A DNA stretch of 64,000 nucleotides. Origin: an uncultured Sulfolobales archaeon (lineage in GTDB: Archaea; Thermoproteota; Thermoprotei_A; Sulfolobales; Desulfurococcaceae). Positions 32,471 through 41,203 of the stretch are shown in pieces. The stretch covers positions 122,451 to 186,450 of the forward strand of contig CALIML010000008.1 in assembly GCA_938045475.1 (NCBI GenBank), written 5' to 3'. The notes under the pieces were generated by a model. It saw only the letters and a program-made list of their open reading frames with translations. It searched no databases and had not been told where the DNA came from. Numbering within the stretch: position 1 is the first letter of the stretch; every line of letters begins with the position of its first letter. Both the position numbers and the translations under genes were made by a program.

Positions 32471-34306
32471 TTGAGTTCGACGACTCAAAGTGATTTGCCT
32501 TTTAGCGCGCTAGTTGAAGCTCTGGAGAAAATATCCACGACTTCCTCAAGGATCCAGATGACTGCTCACTTAGTTGAGTTATTTAAGAAAACTCCTCCAG
32601 CAGTAGTAGATAAAGTAGTCTACTTCCTCCTAGGGGAGCTCTGGCCTAGCTGGACTGGACTCCCTGAACTAGGTGTTGCAGAGAAAATGTTGATTAAAGC
32701 CATCTCCCTATCGGTAAATGTGCCTGAGTCTAAAGTTGAGGAACAGCTAAAGGCTGCTGGAGACCTAGGGCTTGTTGCTGAGAAGCTTAAGTCAGAGAAA
32801 GAGCGTTTGGGCCGGGGATTACTGGGTTTTGTAAAGGCGGCAGGCGAGCAATTAACTGTTCTAAGAGTCTATAATTCATTGACTAGGATAGCTCATGCAA
32901 CTGGTGAAGGAAGTAGAGATGTAAAGCTTAAGATACTCAGCGGACTTCTAACTGATGCTTCTCCAAGGGAGGCTAAGTACATCGTTAGATTCATAGAGGG
33001 AAAGCTGAGGGCGGGTATAGGGGAAGCGACAATAATGGATGCTCTATCAATAACTTATGGAGGAGGGGTTCAGAACAGGCCTGTTGTTGAGAGAACATTT
33101 AATCTACGGGCTGACTTAGGTGCAGTAGCTAAAGTACTTGCAGAACAAGGCATAGATGCTTTGAGGAAAACAAAGCCTCAGGTAGGCTACCCCATAAGAC
33201 CTATGCTAGCTGAAAGACTAAGCGATCCAGAGGAAATACTAGATAAAGTCGGGGGAAAGGGCTTAGCTGAGTTCAAGTATGATGGAGAGCGGGCTCAAAT
33301 ACATAGGCTTGGTGATAAGGTATGGATATTCTCAAGAAGGCTTGAGAACATAACTCATCAATACCCCGAAGTAGTTAGCTATACACTGAAATGCATGAAG
33401 AGCCGGGAGGCCATTGCTGAGGGGGAGATAGTTGCATTCGATCCTGATACAATGGAGCTAAAGCCATTCCAGGAGCTAATGCATAGGAAGAGAAAGCACG
33501 ACATACATGTAGCAATGAAGGAGTACCCAGTGAAAGTACTTCTATTCGACTTACTCTACGCTGACGGAGCTGACTACACTGATAAGCCCCTCATAGAGAG
33601 GAAGGAGAAGTTAAAGGAGATCATCGATGAGTCAGAGGCATTTAAGCTAACGGAATACTTGCTCATAGACAATCCGCGGGCACTGGAAGAGTTCTTCTTA
33701 AAGGCTATTGAAAGTGGATGCGAAGGCCTCGTAGTTAAGGCCGTTCATGGAAATGCCATTTATCAAGCTGGCGCAAGAGGCTGGCTCTGGATCAAGTACA
33801 AGAGGGACTATAAGAGCGAGATGATAGATACAGTGGATCTAGTGGTAGTAGGGGCCTTCCATGGAAGGGGGAGGCGTGGAGGGAAATACGGTGCCTTATT
33901 GATGGCTGCATACAATCCAGAGCTAGACGCATTCGAGTCAGTGTGTAAAGTTGGAAGCGGCTTCAGCGACGAAGACTTAGAAAAAATGCCTGAAGTACTA
34001 AGGCAACACGTGGTTCCCAATAAACCTCCGCGAGTAATTGTTGGCTCAATAGAGCCGGATGTATGGGTTGAGCCAGCTCTCGTAGCCGAAGTCATTGGAG
34101 CTGAAATAACTCTTTCCCCAAACCACGCTTGCGCTATGAACAAAGTGAGGCCTGGAGCTGGTTTATCAATAAGGTTCCCGAGGTTCATTAGGTGGAGGTC
34201 TGATAAGGGGCCTAGTGAAGCTACTACAAGCGATGAATTAATCGAGATGTACAAGAGGCAGTTGAAGGCTATTGCAAGTGAGAGAAGAGTTTTAGAGGAG
34301 GCTTAA
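32471..34306 (+). CDS. lig: ATP-dependent DNA ligase
   Basis: Archaeal replicative and repair DNA ligase of 611 residues. The N-terminal all-helical DNA-binding domain spans about residues 1-230. The nucleotidylated lysine is K269 in EFKYDGERAQIH (motif I), followed by SRRLENITHQYPEV, the motif EGLVVKAVHG, and the motif V region GWLWIKYKRDY. The C-terminal OB domain ends with NKVRPGAGLSIRFPRFIRWR. TTG 32471 is the start with GGGGTG seven bases ahead. Unrelated in operon terms to the downstream GPN GTPase, from which it is separated by 38 bases. Confidence 0.95.
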   Translation: MSSTTQSDLPFSALVEALEKISTTSSRIQMTAHLVELFKKTPPAVVDKVVYFLLGELWPSWTGLPELGVAEKMLIKAISLSVNVPESKVEEQLKAAGDLGLVAEKLKSEKERLGRGLLGFVKAAGEQLTVLRVYNSLTRIAHATGEGSRDVKLKILSGLLTDASPREAKYIVRFIEGKLRAGIGEATIMDALSITYGGGVQNRPVVERTFNLRADLGAVAKVLAEQGIDALRKTKPQVGYPIRPMLAERLSDPEEILDKVGGKGLAEFKYDGERAQIHRLGDKVWIFSRRLENITHQYPEVVSYTLKCMKSREAIAEGEIVAFDPDTMELKPFQELMHRKRKHDIHVAMKEYPVKVLLFDLLYADGADYTDKPLIERKEKLKEIIDESEAFKLTEYLLIDNPRALEEFFLKAIESGCEGLVVKAVHGNAIYQAGARGWLWIKYKRDYKSEMIDTVDLVVVGAFHGRGRRGGKYGALLMAAYNPELDAFESVCKVGSGFSDEDLEKMPEVLRQHVVPNKPPRVIVGSIEPDVWVEPALVAEVIGAEITLSPNHACAMNKVRPGAGLSIRFPRFIRWRSDKGPSEATTSDELIEMYKRQLKAIASERRVLEEA

Positions 34307-34344
34307 CTACTTCAAGCTATGCCGATGCTGTGTGAAGGTGCTTA

Positions 34345-35124
34345 ATGATGGTAACTGCAGTAGTGTTCACAGGCCTAGCTGGTAGTGGCAAGACAAGCTT
34401 GACGGCCTCTTACGGCAATTGGCTTAGGGAAGAGTTGCTGCAGAAAGTAGCTCAAGTAAACCTAGATCCTGGGGCGGAAGTACTTCCATACAAGCCTGTA
34501 TTCGATGTAAGGGATTTGTTTACACTGAGTGAAATCATGAGAACTTACGGGCTTGGGCCAAACGGGGGCTTCATTAAGGCTGGAGAACTAATAGCTGAAA
34601 GAAGCAACGAAATATTCGCTAGAGAGCCCTTCTCAAACTTAAGTGAATGGGATTACGTGCTAATAGATACCCCTGGTCAAATGGATGCATTTATCTTTAG
34701 GCCTGCGGGCAACGCCTTCTTAGAAGCACTCACTAGAGTCGTTAACGCCGTCAACATATACGTCATAGATTCTACGGCAATAAGGAGCTTAGCTGATGCA
34801 TTAACCATATGGCTCCTAGGATTACTTACATACTTAAAGATAGGGCTTCAAACAGTGCCGGTGGTAAATAAAGTTGATGCTGTAGGCGACGGCGCCAAGT
34901 ATGTAAGGCTCCTTGTAGAAGATCCTGAGAAACTCGTTGAGTTATCTAAAGAGGGCTTTAAAGAGGGGTTGCTAAGTGATATAACTATGGAGCTTGCTGA
35001 AGTAGCGTTCAAGTTGCAGAGGCCTCTTAGACCTATCGAAGTAAGCTCTAAGAGCCTCAGCGGAATAGAGCTCCTTCACAGCGTAATTCATGAAGTCTTC
35101 TGCTCCTGCGGGGATCTTACTTAA
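34345..35124 (+). CDS. GPN-loop GTPase
   Basis: A 259-residue GTPase of the GPN family, related to archaeal PAB0955 and eukaryotic Gpn1/XAB1. G1 is GLAGSGKT near residue 9, the defining insertion motif GPNGG is near residue 72, G3 is DTPGQ, and G4 is VNKVD. In eukaryotes these act in RNA polymerase II assembly; the archaeal role is less clear. ATG 34345 is the likely start. The next gene is on the other strand. Confidence 0.9.
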   Translation: MMVTAVVFTGLAGSGKTSLTASYGNWLREELLQKVAQVNLDPGAEVLPYKPVFDVRDLFTLSEIMRTYGLGPNGGFIKAGELIAERSNEIFAREPFSNLSEWDYVLIDTPGQMDAFIFRPAGNAFLEALTRVVNAVNIYVIDSTAIRSLADALTIWLLGLLTYLKIGLQTVPVVNKVDAVGDGAKYVRLLVEDPEKLVELSKEGFKEGLLSDITMELAEVAFKLQRPLRPIEVSSKSLSGIELLHSVIHEVFCSCGDLT

Positions 35125-35136
35125 ACACCATTAGCT

Positions 35137-35823
35137 CTAAGCAATAGTGTCTCTCTCTGGCTGCTTACATAGCTCTCTATATTCTCTCGCTAAATCCCTC
35201 TCCTCCACGCTTCCTTCAGGCTCTACTTCTCGGAAGCCTCTTCCTTCATATATCATTACTTCAGTTGAATCCTCTAGCCAGCAATCAGGCTCCATGCCTG
35301 CCTTTACGCATGTTTCAGCTAGAAAAGTTTCTTCATCCCAGCAATACTCTACTGGCACTTGAGGCAGTAGCGTTCCATGCAGCCACCCTCTCCTTATGTA
35401 AATTCCGTGCTTTCCAACGACTATGTTCTTTGGAAGACTCCATCTATCTTCAACTAATAGTGGTTCAGGTACAGATAACACTGTTACTTCAAATGCCACT
35501 TGTTTTAGCTCATTTCTCTCTAGAGGAGGGAACCTAGGGTCATTAAATGCAGCCTCTAGCGCTGAACTAATCACTGCCTCTATTAATGGGTATATGGGTT
35601 GTAGAAATCCTATGCAGCCTCTAAGGCTTCTCTCAGAATAACTGTGGTAAGTTTCTATTGTAGTAAACACCATTCCAGGCCTAGTAAAGATCTCTGGAAA
35701 AGCTTCTTCAGGCTTATACTTCTTACCACTTAGTAAGCGTTCTTCAACAGCTCTTCTAGCTACCTTAACTAATAGAACTCCATCACTTAAACTCAGCTCA
35801 CTTGGATGAACTGGCTTCTTCAA
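35137..35823 (-). CDS. AMMECR1-family protein
   Basis: A 228-residue member of the AMMECR1 (TIGR00296) family, recognised by [20 protein letters not shown] and [19 protein letters not shown], together with the downstream [12 protein letters not shown] and [14 protein letters not shown]. The biochemical function of the family is still not established. It overlaps the Mut7-C gene by 26 bases, so the two are co-expressed. Confidence 0.9.
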   Translation of the reverse strand: MKKPVHPSELSLSDGVLLVKVARRAVEERLLSGKKYKPEEAFPEIFTRPGMVFTTIETYHSYSERSLRGCIGFLQPIYPLIEAVISSALEAAFNDPRFPPLERNELKQVAFEVTVLSVPEPLLVEDRWSLPKNIVVGKHGIYIRRGWLHGTLLPQVPVEYCWDEETFLAETCVKAGMEPDCWLEDSTEVMIYEGRGFREVEPEGSVEERDLAREYRELCKQPERDTIA

Positions 35824-36346
35824 CTACGCCACCCCCACTACTTCTTTTGGAGTACGAGGATATTTCTCTAGCTCTCTTAAGGGTATCCTCTATCCTCCTC
35901 CAATGCCTCCCAATCCAATAGACTTTTCCGCAAGACCTACAGATCCAGAAGTCATTGTTTCTCTCGTAAACTCTTTGAGGAACCTTACCTACAACTGATT
36001 CCTTAGAAACCTTGGCTAGCTCTCCATTGCAGACTGGGCACCTGCTTTTCTCTAAGTCTATGTAAAGCCTTATTCCATACTTTCTAGAGATCTTGGCTAA
36101 TCGGTTTTCAATGGATTCTTCCTCTAAAAGAAGGCACTTCAAGTTGCTCTTAACGCACTTTGCGTAGAGTCCGCGATCCCTAGTTATAACTACTCTATTG
36201 TTTCTTGCAGCTATGTTAATTATCCTCCAATCATCTAAGTCATTGTAGTACAGAGTGTCGTAGCCAAGCATTCTAAGCCATCTAGCAATACTGCCAAGCA
36301 TTGTATCAACTATGAATGAGACTTCTACACTCACTGCCTCCACCAC
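35798..36346 (-). CDS. Mut7-C RNase-like domain protein with zinc ribbon
   Basis: A 182-residue protein with the PIN-like Mut7-C fold: [20 protein letters not shown] near residue 10 and a later [10 protein letters not shown] provide acidic active-site residues. A C-terminal zinc ribbon is formed by CPVC near residue 100 and CRSCGKVYW near residue 137, which is the usual arrangement for the family. The domain is thought to be an RNase. The gene is upstream of and overlaps the AMMECR1 gene. Confidence 0.9.
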   Translation of the reverse strand: MVEAVSVEVSFIVDTMLGSIARWLRMLGYDTLYYNDLDDWRIINIAARNNRVVITRDRGLYAKCVKSNLKCLLLEEESIENRLAKISRKYGIRLYIDLEKSRCPVCNGELAKVSKESVVGKVPQRVYERNNDFWICRSCGKVYWIGRHWRRIEDTLKRAREISSYSKRSSGGGVVEEASSSK

Positions 36347-36525
36347 AGGTCTATGATTAGCTGTACTTTGGAATCGCTCACTCTACATTAATCCAAAAGC
36401 CTTCACGCTATTTAACTCTTAACGACTAACGTTACATGAATTCATCGATCGCCTCAGGAAACCATGGATCATTAATTATTATAAGCTTAAATATCCAATC
36501 CCCTTGCTCTTTAAAGGGTGGTCAA

Positions 36526-37017
36526 ATGGTCTTGAGGGTGAGTGCTGCTAGAGCAGCAACTATAGCATCTGTTTATGCTGTACTAACAATAATTCTTTCG
36601 CCCATAAGCTATGGACCTATTCAAGTGAGAGTAGCTGACGCCCTCGGGCTACTGCCATACTCACTGGGCTTTAGCGCTGTAATTGGATTAACTGCGGGGT
36701 GTGCTATAGCTAATGCAATATCGCCGTACGGCATTTGGGATATAGCTCTAGGATCTCTTACAAACTTCATTGGAGGCTCCCTAGTCTGGGTTATAGGCAG
36801 GAAGTTCCCCAGAAAGCTGTGGTCACTGATCCTAGCTGCAGTTGTCGAGATCTCCATTACTACATTAATCATAGGATACGTGCTACTGCACTTGATGTAC
36901 AATGAACCGGCATTCGTATCAATTCCATTCACCGCCATAGGAAGCACCATTAGCTACGGCATTCTGGGAGTCGGCTTAACGAAGGTTATAGAGAGGAGGC
37001 TTGAGGGCTCACCATAA
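36526..37017 (+). CDS. QueT-like substrate-binding (S) component of an ECF transporter
   Basis: A membrane protein with about five helices. The segments GPIQVRVADALGLLPYSLG, GCAIANAISPYGIWDIALGS and TAIGSTISYGILG match QueT, the S component for queuosine precursors in Firmicutes. In archaea such a precursor (preQ0 or preQ1) could feed archaeosine synthesis. ATG 36526 is chosen because the TATA-like cttaaatatc near 36487 predicts a transcript start near 36513; an upstream ATG at 36436 would add 30 atypical residues. The stop overlaps the ATPase start as TAATG. Confidence 0.75.
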   Translation: MVLRVSAARAATIASVYAVLTIILSPISYGPIQVRVADALGLLPYSLGFSAVIGLTAGCAIANAISPYGIWDIALGSLTNFIGGSLVWVIGRKFPRKLWSLILAAVVEISITTLIIGYVLLHLMYNEPAFVSIPFTAIGSTISYGILGVGLTKVIERRLEGSP

Positions 37018-37721
37018 TGATTGTAGAGCTTAGAGATGTAGAAGTGGCCTACGCTCATAGGAAAGTGATTGCTGGGTTATCGAAGGAGTTTAAAGAGGGG
37101 GTTTACGTAATAATGGGGCATAATGGTGCTGGAAAGACTACACTGCTAAAGACTATTGCAGGCATAATTAAGCCGAGTAAGGGAATAGTGTTAGTGGATG
37201 GCGTGGATATAGCTAAAGCTTCTAGGAGGGAGGCAGCTAAACTCGTTGGCTACGTGTGGCAAAACCCATACTATGGATTTGTTGAGGCGAGAGTAATCGA
37301 TGAACTCAGCCTAATACTAAGGCTAACTGGGCTAAGGGGGGATTGGAGCATAGTGGAGCTACTGGTAGGGCCGGAGCTTTATTACAGGAATCCATTTAAT
37401 TTAAGCGGTGGTGAAGCAAAGAGAGTGTCTATAGCAAGCGTCTTAATAGCTGATCAGCCAGTGTGGCTACTCGACGAGCCATTCGACTACCTTGATGGAG
37501 AAGGAGTCAGAGCCGTAATGAAGCTCATAAACTACGGCAGACAGAGGAATAAAGTAATCATTATTGCTACAGTGAACACAGGCTTCATAAAAGCTCTAAG
37601 GCCTAGCTTAGTGATTATAATGAGGAGGGGCTCTATAGTTTATGAAGCTCTCTACCATGAGTTAAGCGAAGCAGTATTAAGCGATAACAACGTTCCTCCA
37701 AGGGATCTGCTCTGTGGCTAG
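37017..37721 (+). CDS. ECF transporter ATPase (A component)
   Basis: An ABC ATPase of 234 residues with Walker A GHNGAGKT near residue 34, LSGGEAKRV signature, Walker B VWLLDEPFDYLD. The usual switch histidine is replaced: after Walker B the sequence is IIIATVNTGF, with Asn rather than HD. It is coupled to the S gene upstream by a 1-base overlap and to the T gene downstream by 8 bases. Only one ATPase is encoded, so it would act as a homodimer. The missing switch His suggests altered catalysis, or the residue may be misplaced in my reading. Confidence 0.8.
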   Translation: MIVELRDVEVAYAHRKVIAGLSKEFKEGVYVIMGHNGAGKTTLLKTIAGIIKPSKGIVLVDGVDIAKASRREAAKLVGYVWQNPYYGFVEARVIDELSLILRLTGLRGDWSIVELLVGPELYYRNPFNLSGGEAKRVSIASVLIADQPVWLLDEPFDYLDGEGVRAVMKLINYGRQRNKVIIIATVNTGFIKALRPSLVIIMRRGSIVYEALYHELSEAVLSDNNVPPRDLLCG

Positions 37722-38295
37722 CGTATTAATGGAAGTACTGGAGAGCCAGGAAAGGAGATACTTAATACATAGTGAAAAGCTGCTCATACCTAAGCTAGCA
37801 TATGTGTTCACCACTATAGCAGCCGTATTGCTTTGGAGAATTGAAGTAGAAGTAGCTATCATTGCAGTAAATTCGTTATTGCACTTATATGCGAGAACAA
37901 TTAGGCTTTTGCTATACACATCAGTTCTCTGGATTGCGACATCATCAGTAATCATTACTATAGATTACTTATTTACAACTCTTAGCTTAAGCACTTTGAT
38001 TCTACTAATTCATGGCTACGCCTCATTTACATCAATGGCTATCTTCGTGTCTACAACTCCCCCGCATCAATTAAGTAAGCTAGTGGGTTTAAACACTTTT
38101 ACACTCACCTACACTTTGCTTAGAAGCGCTCTGCAAGACTTGATTGAAGCAATAGATTCACTGAAGTCACGTGGCTGGAGGGGGTCGATTAACGTACTTT
38201 CATATATGAAGGTTATTTATGCTGCTTCAACAGTAATATTGATCAGGATGAAGGATCTTGAGGAATCCCTTATGGCCAGAGGTATTGAGAGATAG
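37714..38295 (+). CDS. ECF transporter transmembrane (T) component, EcfT-like
   Basis: A 193-residue membrane protein with four to five helices. Two signature X-R-G motifs in the coupling helices are visible, SRG in DSLKSRGWRG and ARG in SLMARGIER at the end, which bind the ATPases in EcfT proteins. It is somewhat shorter than typical EcfT (about 250). It overlaps the ATPase gene by 8 bases and completes an S-A-T transporter dedicated to one substrate. Confidence 0.75.
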   Translation: MASVLMEVLESQERRYLIHSEKLLIPKLAYVFTTIAAVLLWRIEVEVAIIAVNSLLHLYARTIRLLLYTSVLWIATSSVIITIDYLFTTLSLSTLILLIHGYASFTSMAIFVSTTPPHQLSKLVGLNTFTLTYTLLRSALQDLIEAIDSLKSRGWRGSINVLSYMKVIYAASTVILIRMKDLEESLMARGIER

Positions 38296-38317
38296 CTAGC
38301 ACTTATTAAATTGAAGC

Positions 38318-39832
38318 CTACCCCCTTACGTTAGCCTCTACTCCTGGAATTATTCTCTTAGCTCTATATTCAACGTACCTCATGAAGATCTTTAACCCCA
38401 GTCTAACTGGCGCTAAGTACGGTTCCTTTAAGTAGAATCTATTCATAATGTCTCTAGCCCAGTATAAGGAGTGAGATAAGCACTTCTTCATGACTTCTAC
38501 ATGTTCTTGAGTCATCATGTTTTTCCTAAACCAATAGGTGTTCTTTAAGAAGCCCATTGGGACAAAGAACATTGGAACTATAATGCTCCTATAGGGCTTC
38601 AACCTATCCATGTACTCAGCTGTCTTAGCTACATCGTCTGGAGTTTCTTGAGGTAGCCCAAGTATTAGCGTTGCCGCTGGGACTATCTTATTTTCATGCA
38701 TTGTATTGAAGGAGTCTTCAACTACTTCAGGCCACTTCTCCGCTGGATATGGGGCGCTCTTAGCTGGCATCACTATCTTAGCGAGCCTAGGGCTCAGCGT
38801 TTCTATACCTACTTCAACTCCTAAGTACTCCTGTTTTTGCAGCACAACTTCATGCATAAGCTTTGAAATTAACCCGTATTCATCCTCAGAGTATTTAAGT
38901 GTAGCTAAGCTGCAGTGGCTCCAGGCAATGTAGCCTGGGACGATGTTCGCAACCTCCTTGTGGAGCTTAATCAACTGCTCTGGCTCAGGCTTAATGCCCT
39001 TAGCGCCGTAAAGTAGTACGTCCTCGCTGTGCAGTATAGCGCTTTTAACTCCTTGAGCTACGTTTACTTTTACTTCTTTAAGTATTTTATCCAGCGGAAT
39101 GTGCCTAAGAGGCCTTAGTGTAACGCTGCAGAACCTACATCCACGCGGGCATCCACGCATTATTTCAACTAATCCATTAATGCTTGCACCCTTTATAACA
39201 GGTATTTCGCTTACTGATGGAGCTTCATGCGGGCCCACGTAAATGTAGTCGGGTAAATCTTCTCCATTAATGGCTTTTTCAACTACTTCTGCCACCACTC
39301 CCTCGGCTTCTCCATCAATTACAGTGCTCACCCCCCACATCCTCCACTTATGCAGTTCATAGAGCCACTGCCATGCGGCCGGCCCGCCTACAATGATCTT
39401 CACTCCTCTTTTCCTAGCTCTCCTTACTGCAGGAGCCTCCATGAACTTTAAGAAGCTCCTCCTATTGAGAGGTTCAACGCCTGTTATAATCCACCACTCA
39501 ACACTGGGAGATCCGTAGGCAAAGTAGTCGTGGTGCCCGATCATGAGAACTTTCATTGAATCAACGTACTTATCTAAGTAATCGGGATCTATTATTGCTG
39601 CATTAAAGCCTTCATCAATGAGCTTAGCTTCAACTTTCCTCAACCCATAAGGGGCTTCAATGGGTCTCCCATCATTGTCTACATTAAGCTTTGGAGCAGC
39701 AATCCACATCCATAGCCTCTCTGGAAGTGCTATTGGAGGCCCAGTGGCTACGAATCCTAGGAACTCCTTGCCGTGATGATTGCTCATCATTGTTCTATCG
39801 CTAGTTATGACTACTTCGTATCTATTACCCAA
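38318..39832 (-). CDS. Radical SAM protein with B12-binding-type N-terminus
   Basis: A 504-residue radical SAM protein with the cluster motif CPRGCRFC near residue 224. The N-terminal region (GPPIALPERLWMWIAAPKLN; MIGHHDYFAYGSP; IIVGGPAAWQW) resembles the cobalamin-binding-type domain of related enzymes but without a clear DxHxxG. ETLSPRLAKIVMPAKSAPYP is typical of the catalytic barrel. The reaction is unknown. It follows the 121-residue gene by five bases, on one transcript. The design is like the protein at 17685-19247. Confidence 0.8.
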   Translation of the reverse strand: MGNRYEVVITSDRTMMSNHHGKEFLGFVATGPPIALPERLWMWIAAPKLNVDNDGRPIEAPYGLRKVEAKLIDEGFNAAIIDPDYLDKYVDSMKVLMIGHHDYFAYGSPSVEWWIITGVEPLNRRSFLKFMEAPAVRRARKRGVKIIVGGPAAWQWLYELHKWRMWGVSTVIDGEAEGVVAEVVEKAINGEDLPDYIYVGPHEAPSVSEIPVIKGASINGLVEIMRGCPRGCRFCSVTLRPLRHIPLDKILKEVKVNVAQGVKSAILHSEDVLLYGAKGIKPEPEQLIKLHKEVANIVPGYIAWSHCSLATLKYSEDEYGLISKLMHEVVLQKQEYLGVEVGIETLSPRLAKIVMPAKSAPYPAEKWPEVVEDSFNTMHENKIVPAATLILGLPQETPDDVAKTAEYMDRLKPYRSIIVPMFFVPMGFLKNTYWFRKNMMTQEHVEVMKKCLSHSLYWARDIMNRFYLKEPYLAPVRLGLKIFMRYVEYRAKRIIPGVEANVRG

Positions 39833-39837
39833 GGATC

Positions 39838-40203
39838 TTACACCTCAATAATTTCACAATTAGTGCAAGCGCTTCTTGCATTAAAGGCAAGGTCTTTTCC
39901 AACTATGACTACTGGCTCTAAATCCTTAAGCTTAGACACTAGCTTAAGGAAGTCTGCTTGGCTGGAGCCAGCGTACTGCAGTACGACTGAATAAACTATA
40001 TTGTTCAACAGAAATTCCTTCAAATACTCTATATACTTTACACGACCTGTATCAGAAACCACCCACACGTAAAGCCCCTTCAACTTCCCCGAGCCCCACA
40101 TAGACTTCATTACATCTACGATTAATTTAGATAAGTTTACTCCTCGTAGATCTTCATTGAAGAAAACGATGACGTGTCTAAGATCCTTTATCAAACGCTT
40201 CAC
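39838..40203 (-). CDS. Unrecognised 121-residue protein upstream of the radical SAM gene
   Basis: No family is recognised. The protein is alpha/beta in pattern (VIVFFNEDLRG, LKGLYVWVVSDTG, VVIVGKDLAF) and ends with a CTNC-like SACTNCEIIEV, which might bind a metal. A TATA-like element (cttttatatac on the minus strand, about 40239-40249) precedes it. It sits five bases from the radical SAM gene and could be an accessory subunit. A 16-base palindrome (agatct-tata-agatct) at 40347-40362 lies further upstream. Confidence 0.5.
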   Translation of the reverse strand: MKRLIKDLRHVIVFFNEDLRGVNLSKLIVDVMKSMWGSGKLKGLYVWVVSDTGRVKYIEYLKEFLLNNIVYSVVLQYAGSSQADFLKLVSKLKDLEPVVIVGKDLAFNARSACTNCEIIEV

Positions 40204-40376
40204 CGCAGCGCTTGAAAATCATATGATGTCTTGAGTATATAAAAGTTATAGCGAGCTTAATCAATGGGATTACGGCGAGTTTACGAACTCTACTGAACAT
40301 AGTTAAATACTCCGTATATTGATGAAATGCATATGTAATTAGGATGAGATCTATATAGATCTTTAAATTTAAGTAT

Positions 40377-41120
40377 TCACCACCACTTCTTAGTGTAAAC
40401 CTTTACTCCAAGAACTTCCTTCACAACTCTAGCCACTTCTTCAACTTCACTAACATCTGGGTTGCAATATTGCTCAGCCCACGCTGGATTCCTTGGGGAG
40501 AGCATTGGTGCTCCAATGAGTGGGTTGACGACTACGTAAACTCCCCATAAGTCACTTATGAAGTCGCCAACTTTATTTAAGTAGTCGCGCAAGTACTTTA
40601 GAGTTATGTTTTTTGCAACAGGGATCCTTAACTCAACTACAACTCTGTATTTCTTGAGGACGTTGAGTGACTGCATGAAGTGAGCCCATGGACGCTCGCT
40701 TAAGCTCCCTAAGCCGCTCATTTCTGGGAACGGTATTTTTAAATCAGTAGCTAAGTGCTCTATTAGGTTTTGTGAAAGCAGTGCTTCAAGCTGGGTTGGC
40801 ATAGTTAGGTTAGTGTTAAGGCTGTTTAAAACACCAATGCTCTTGGATTTAACGTAAAGGTCAATTAATGGCTCTAGCTGAAGAAGCGGCTCGCCTCCAG
40901 TGATATGCAGATACTCTACTAGTGGCGAAGATACGCTGAGCATAGAGATAATTTCATCTACATCCTCCTCTCTACAGACCTCCGGGTCATTCATAGCTAG
41001 CCTCCAGTTATGGCAGAATGGGCACATCAAGTTGCATCCGCAAAACCACAGTGTGAACGAAGTATGTCCATGAACATCTATGAGTGAGAGCTCCTTAAAG
41101 CCAGCTATAGAGACCTTCAA
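40377..41120 (-). CDS. Radical SAM activating enzyme, NrdG-like
   Basis: A 247-residue radical SAM protein. The motif CNLMCPFCHNW (C29, C33, C36) is the CxxxCxxC cluster-binding site; IAGFKELSLIDVHGHTSFTL before it and the GGEPLLQ segment after it match the anaerobic ribonucleotide reductase or glycyl radical activase group (NrdG/PflA). Its partner enzyme, probably the anaerobic reductase NrdD, is not in the window. Divergent from the HMG-CoA reductase gene. Confidence 0.75.
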   Translation of the reverse strand: MKVSIAGFKELSLIDVHGHTSFTLWFCGCNLMCPFCHNWRLAMNDPEVCREEDVDEIISMLSVSSPLVEYLHITGGEPLLQLEPLIDLYVKSKSIGVLNSLNTNLTMPTQLEALLSQNLIEHLATDLKIPFPEMSGLGSLSERPWAHFMQSLNVLKKYRVVVELRIPVAKNITLKYLRDYLNKVGDFISDLWGVYVVVNPLIGAPMLSPRNPAWAEQYCNPDVSEVEEVARVVKEVLGVKVYTKKWW

Positions 41121-41160
41121 CTCCCTCCGTTCACCGCATTTTACTTTAGCCCTAAGGCAC

Positions 41161-41170
41161 TATTTATATA
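41161..41170 (+). promoter_or_regulatory. TATA box of the HMG-CoA reductase gene
   Basis: tatttatata touches the ATG at 41171. The transcript must begin about 26 bases downstream, near 41193, so that ATG cannot be the translational start. In-frame GTG codons at 41195 and 41204 follow. Confidence 0.65.
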
Positions 41171-41203
41171 ATGACGAGTGAATACCATCTACTGGTGGGC
41201 TGC

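Noticed and set aside
36436..36525. Extension of the QueT-like protein by 30 residues to ATG 36436
   Set aside because: The added residues are atypical for the family and include the TATA-like element near 36487, so ATG 36526 is preferred.
40347..40362. Perfect 16-base palindrome agatctatatagatct
   Set aside because: About one perfect 16-base palindrome is expected by chance in a window this size, and it sits over 100 bases from the nearest start. Not reported as an operator.
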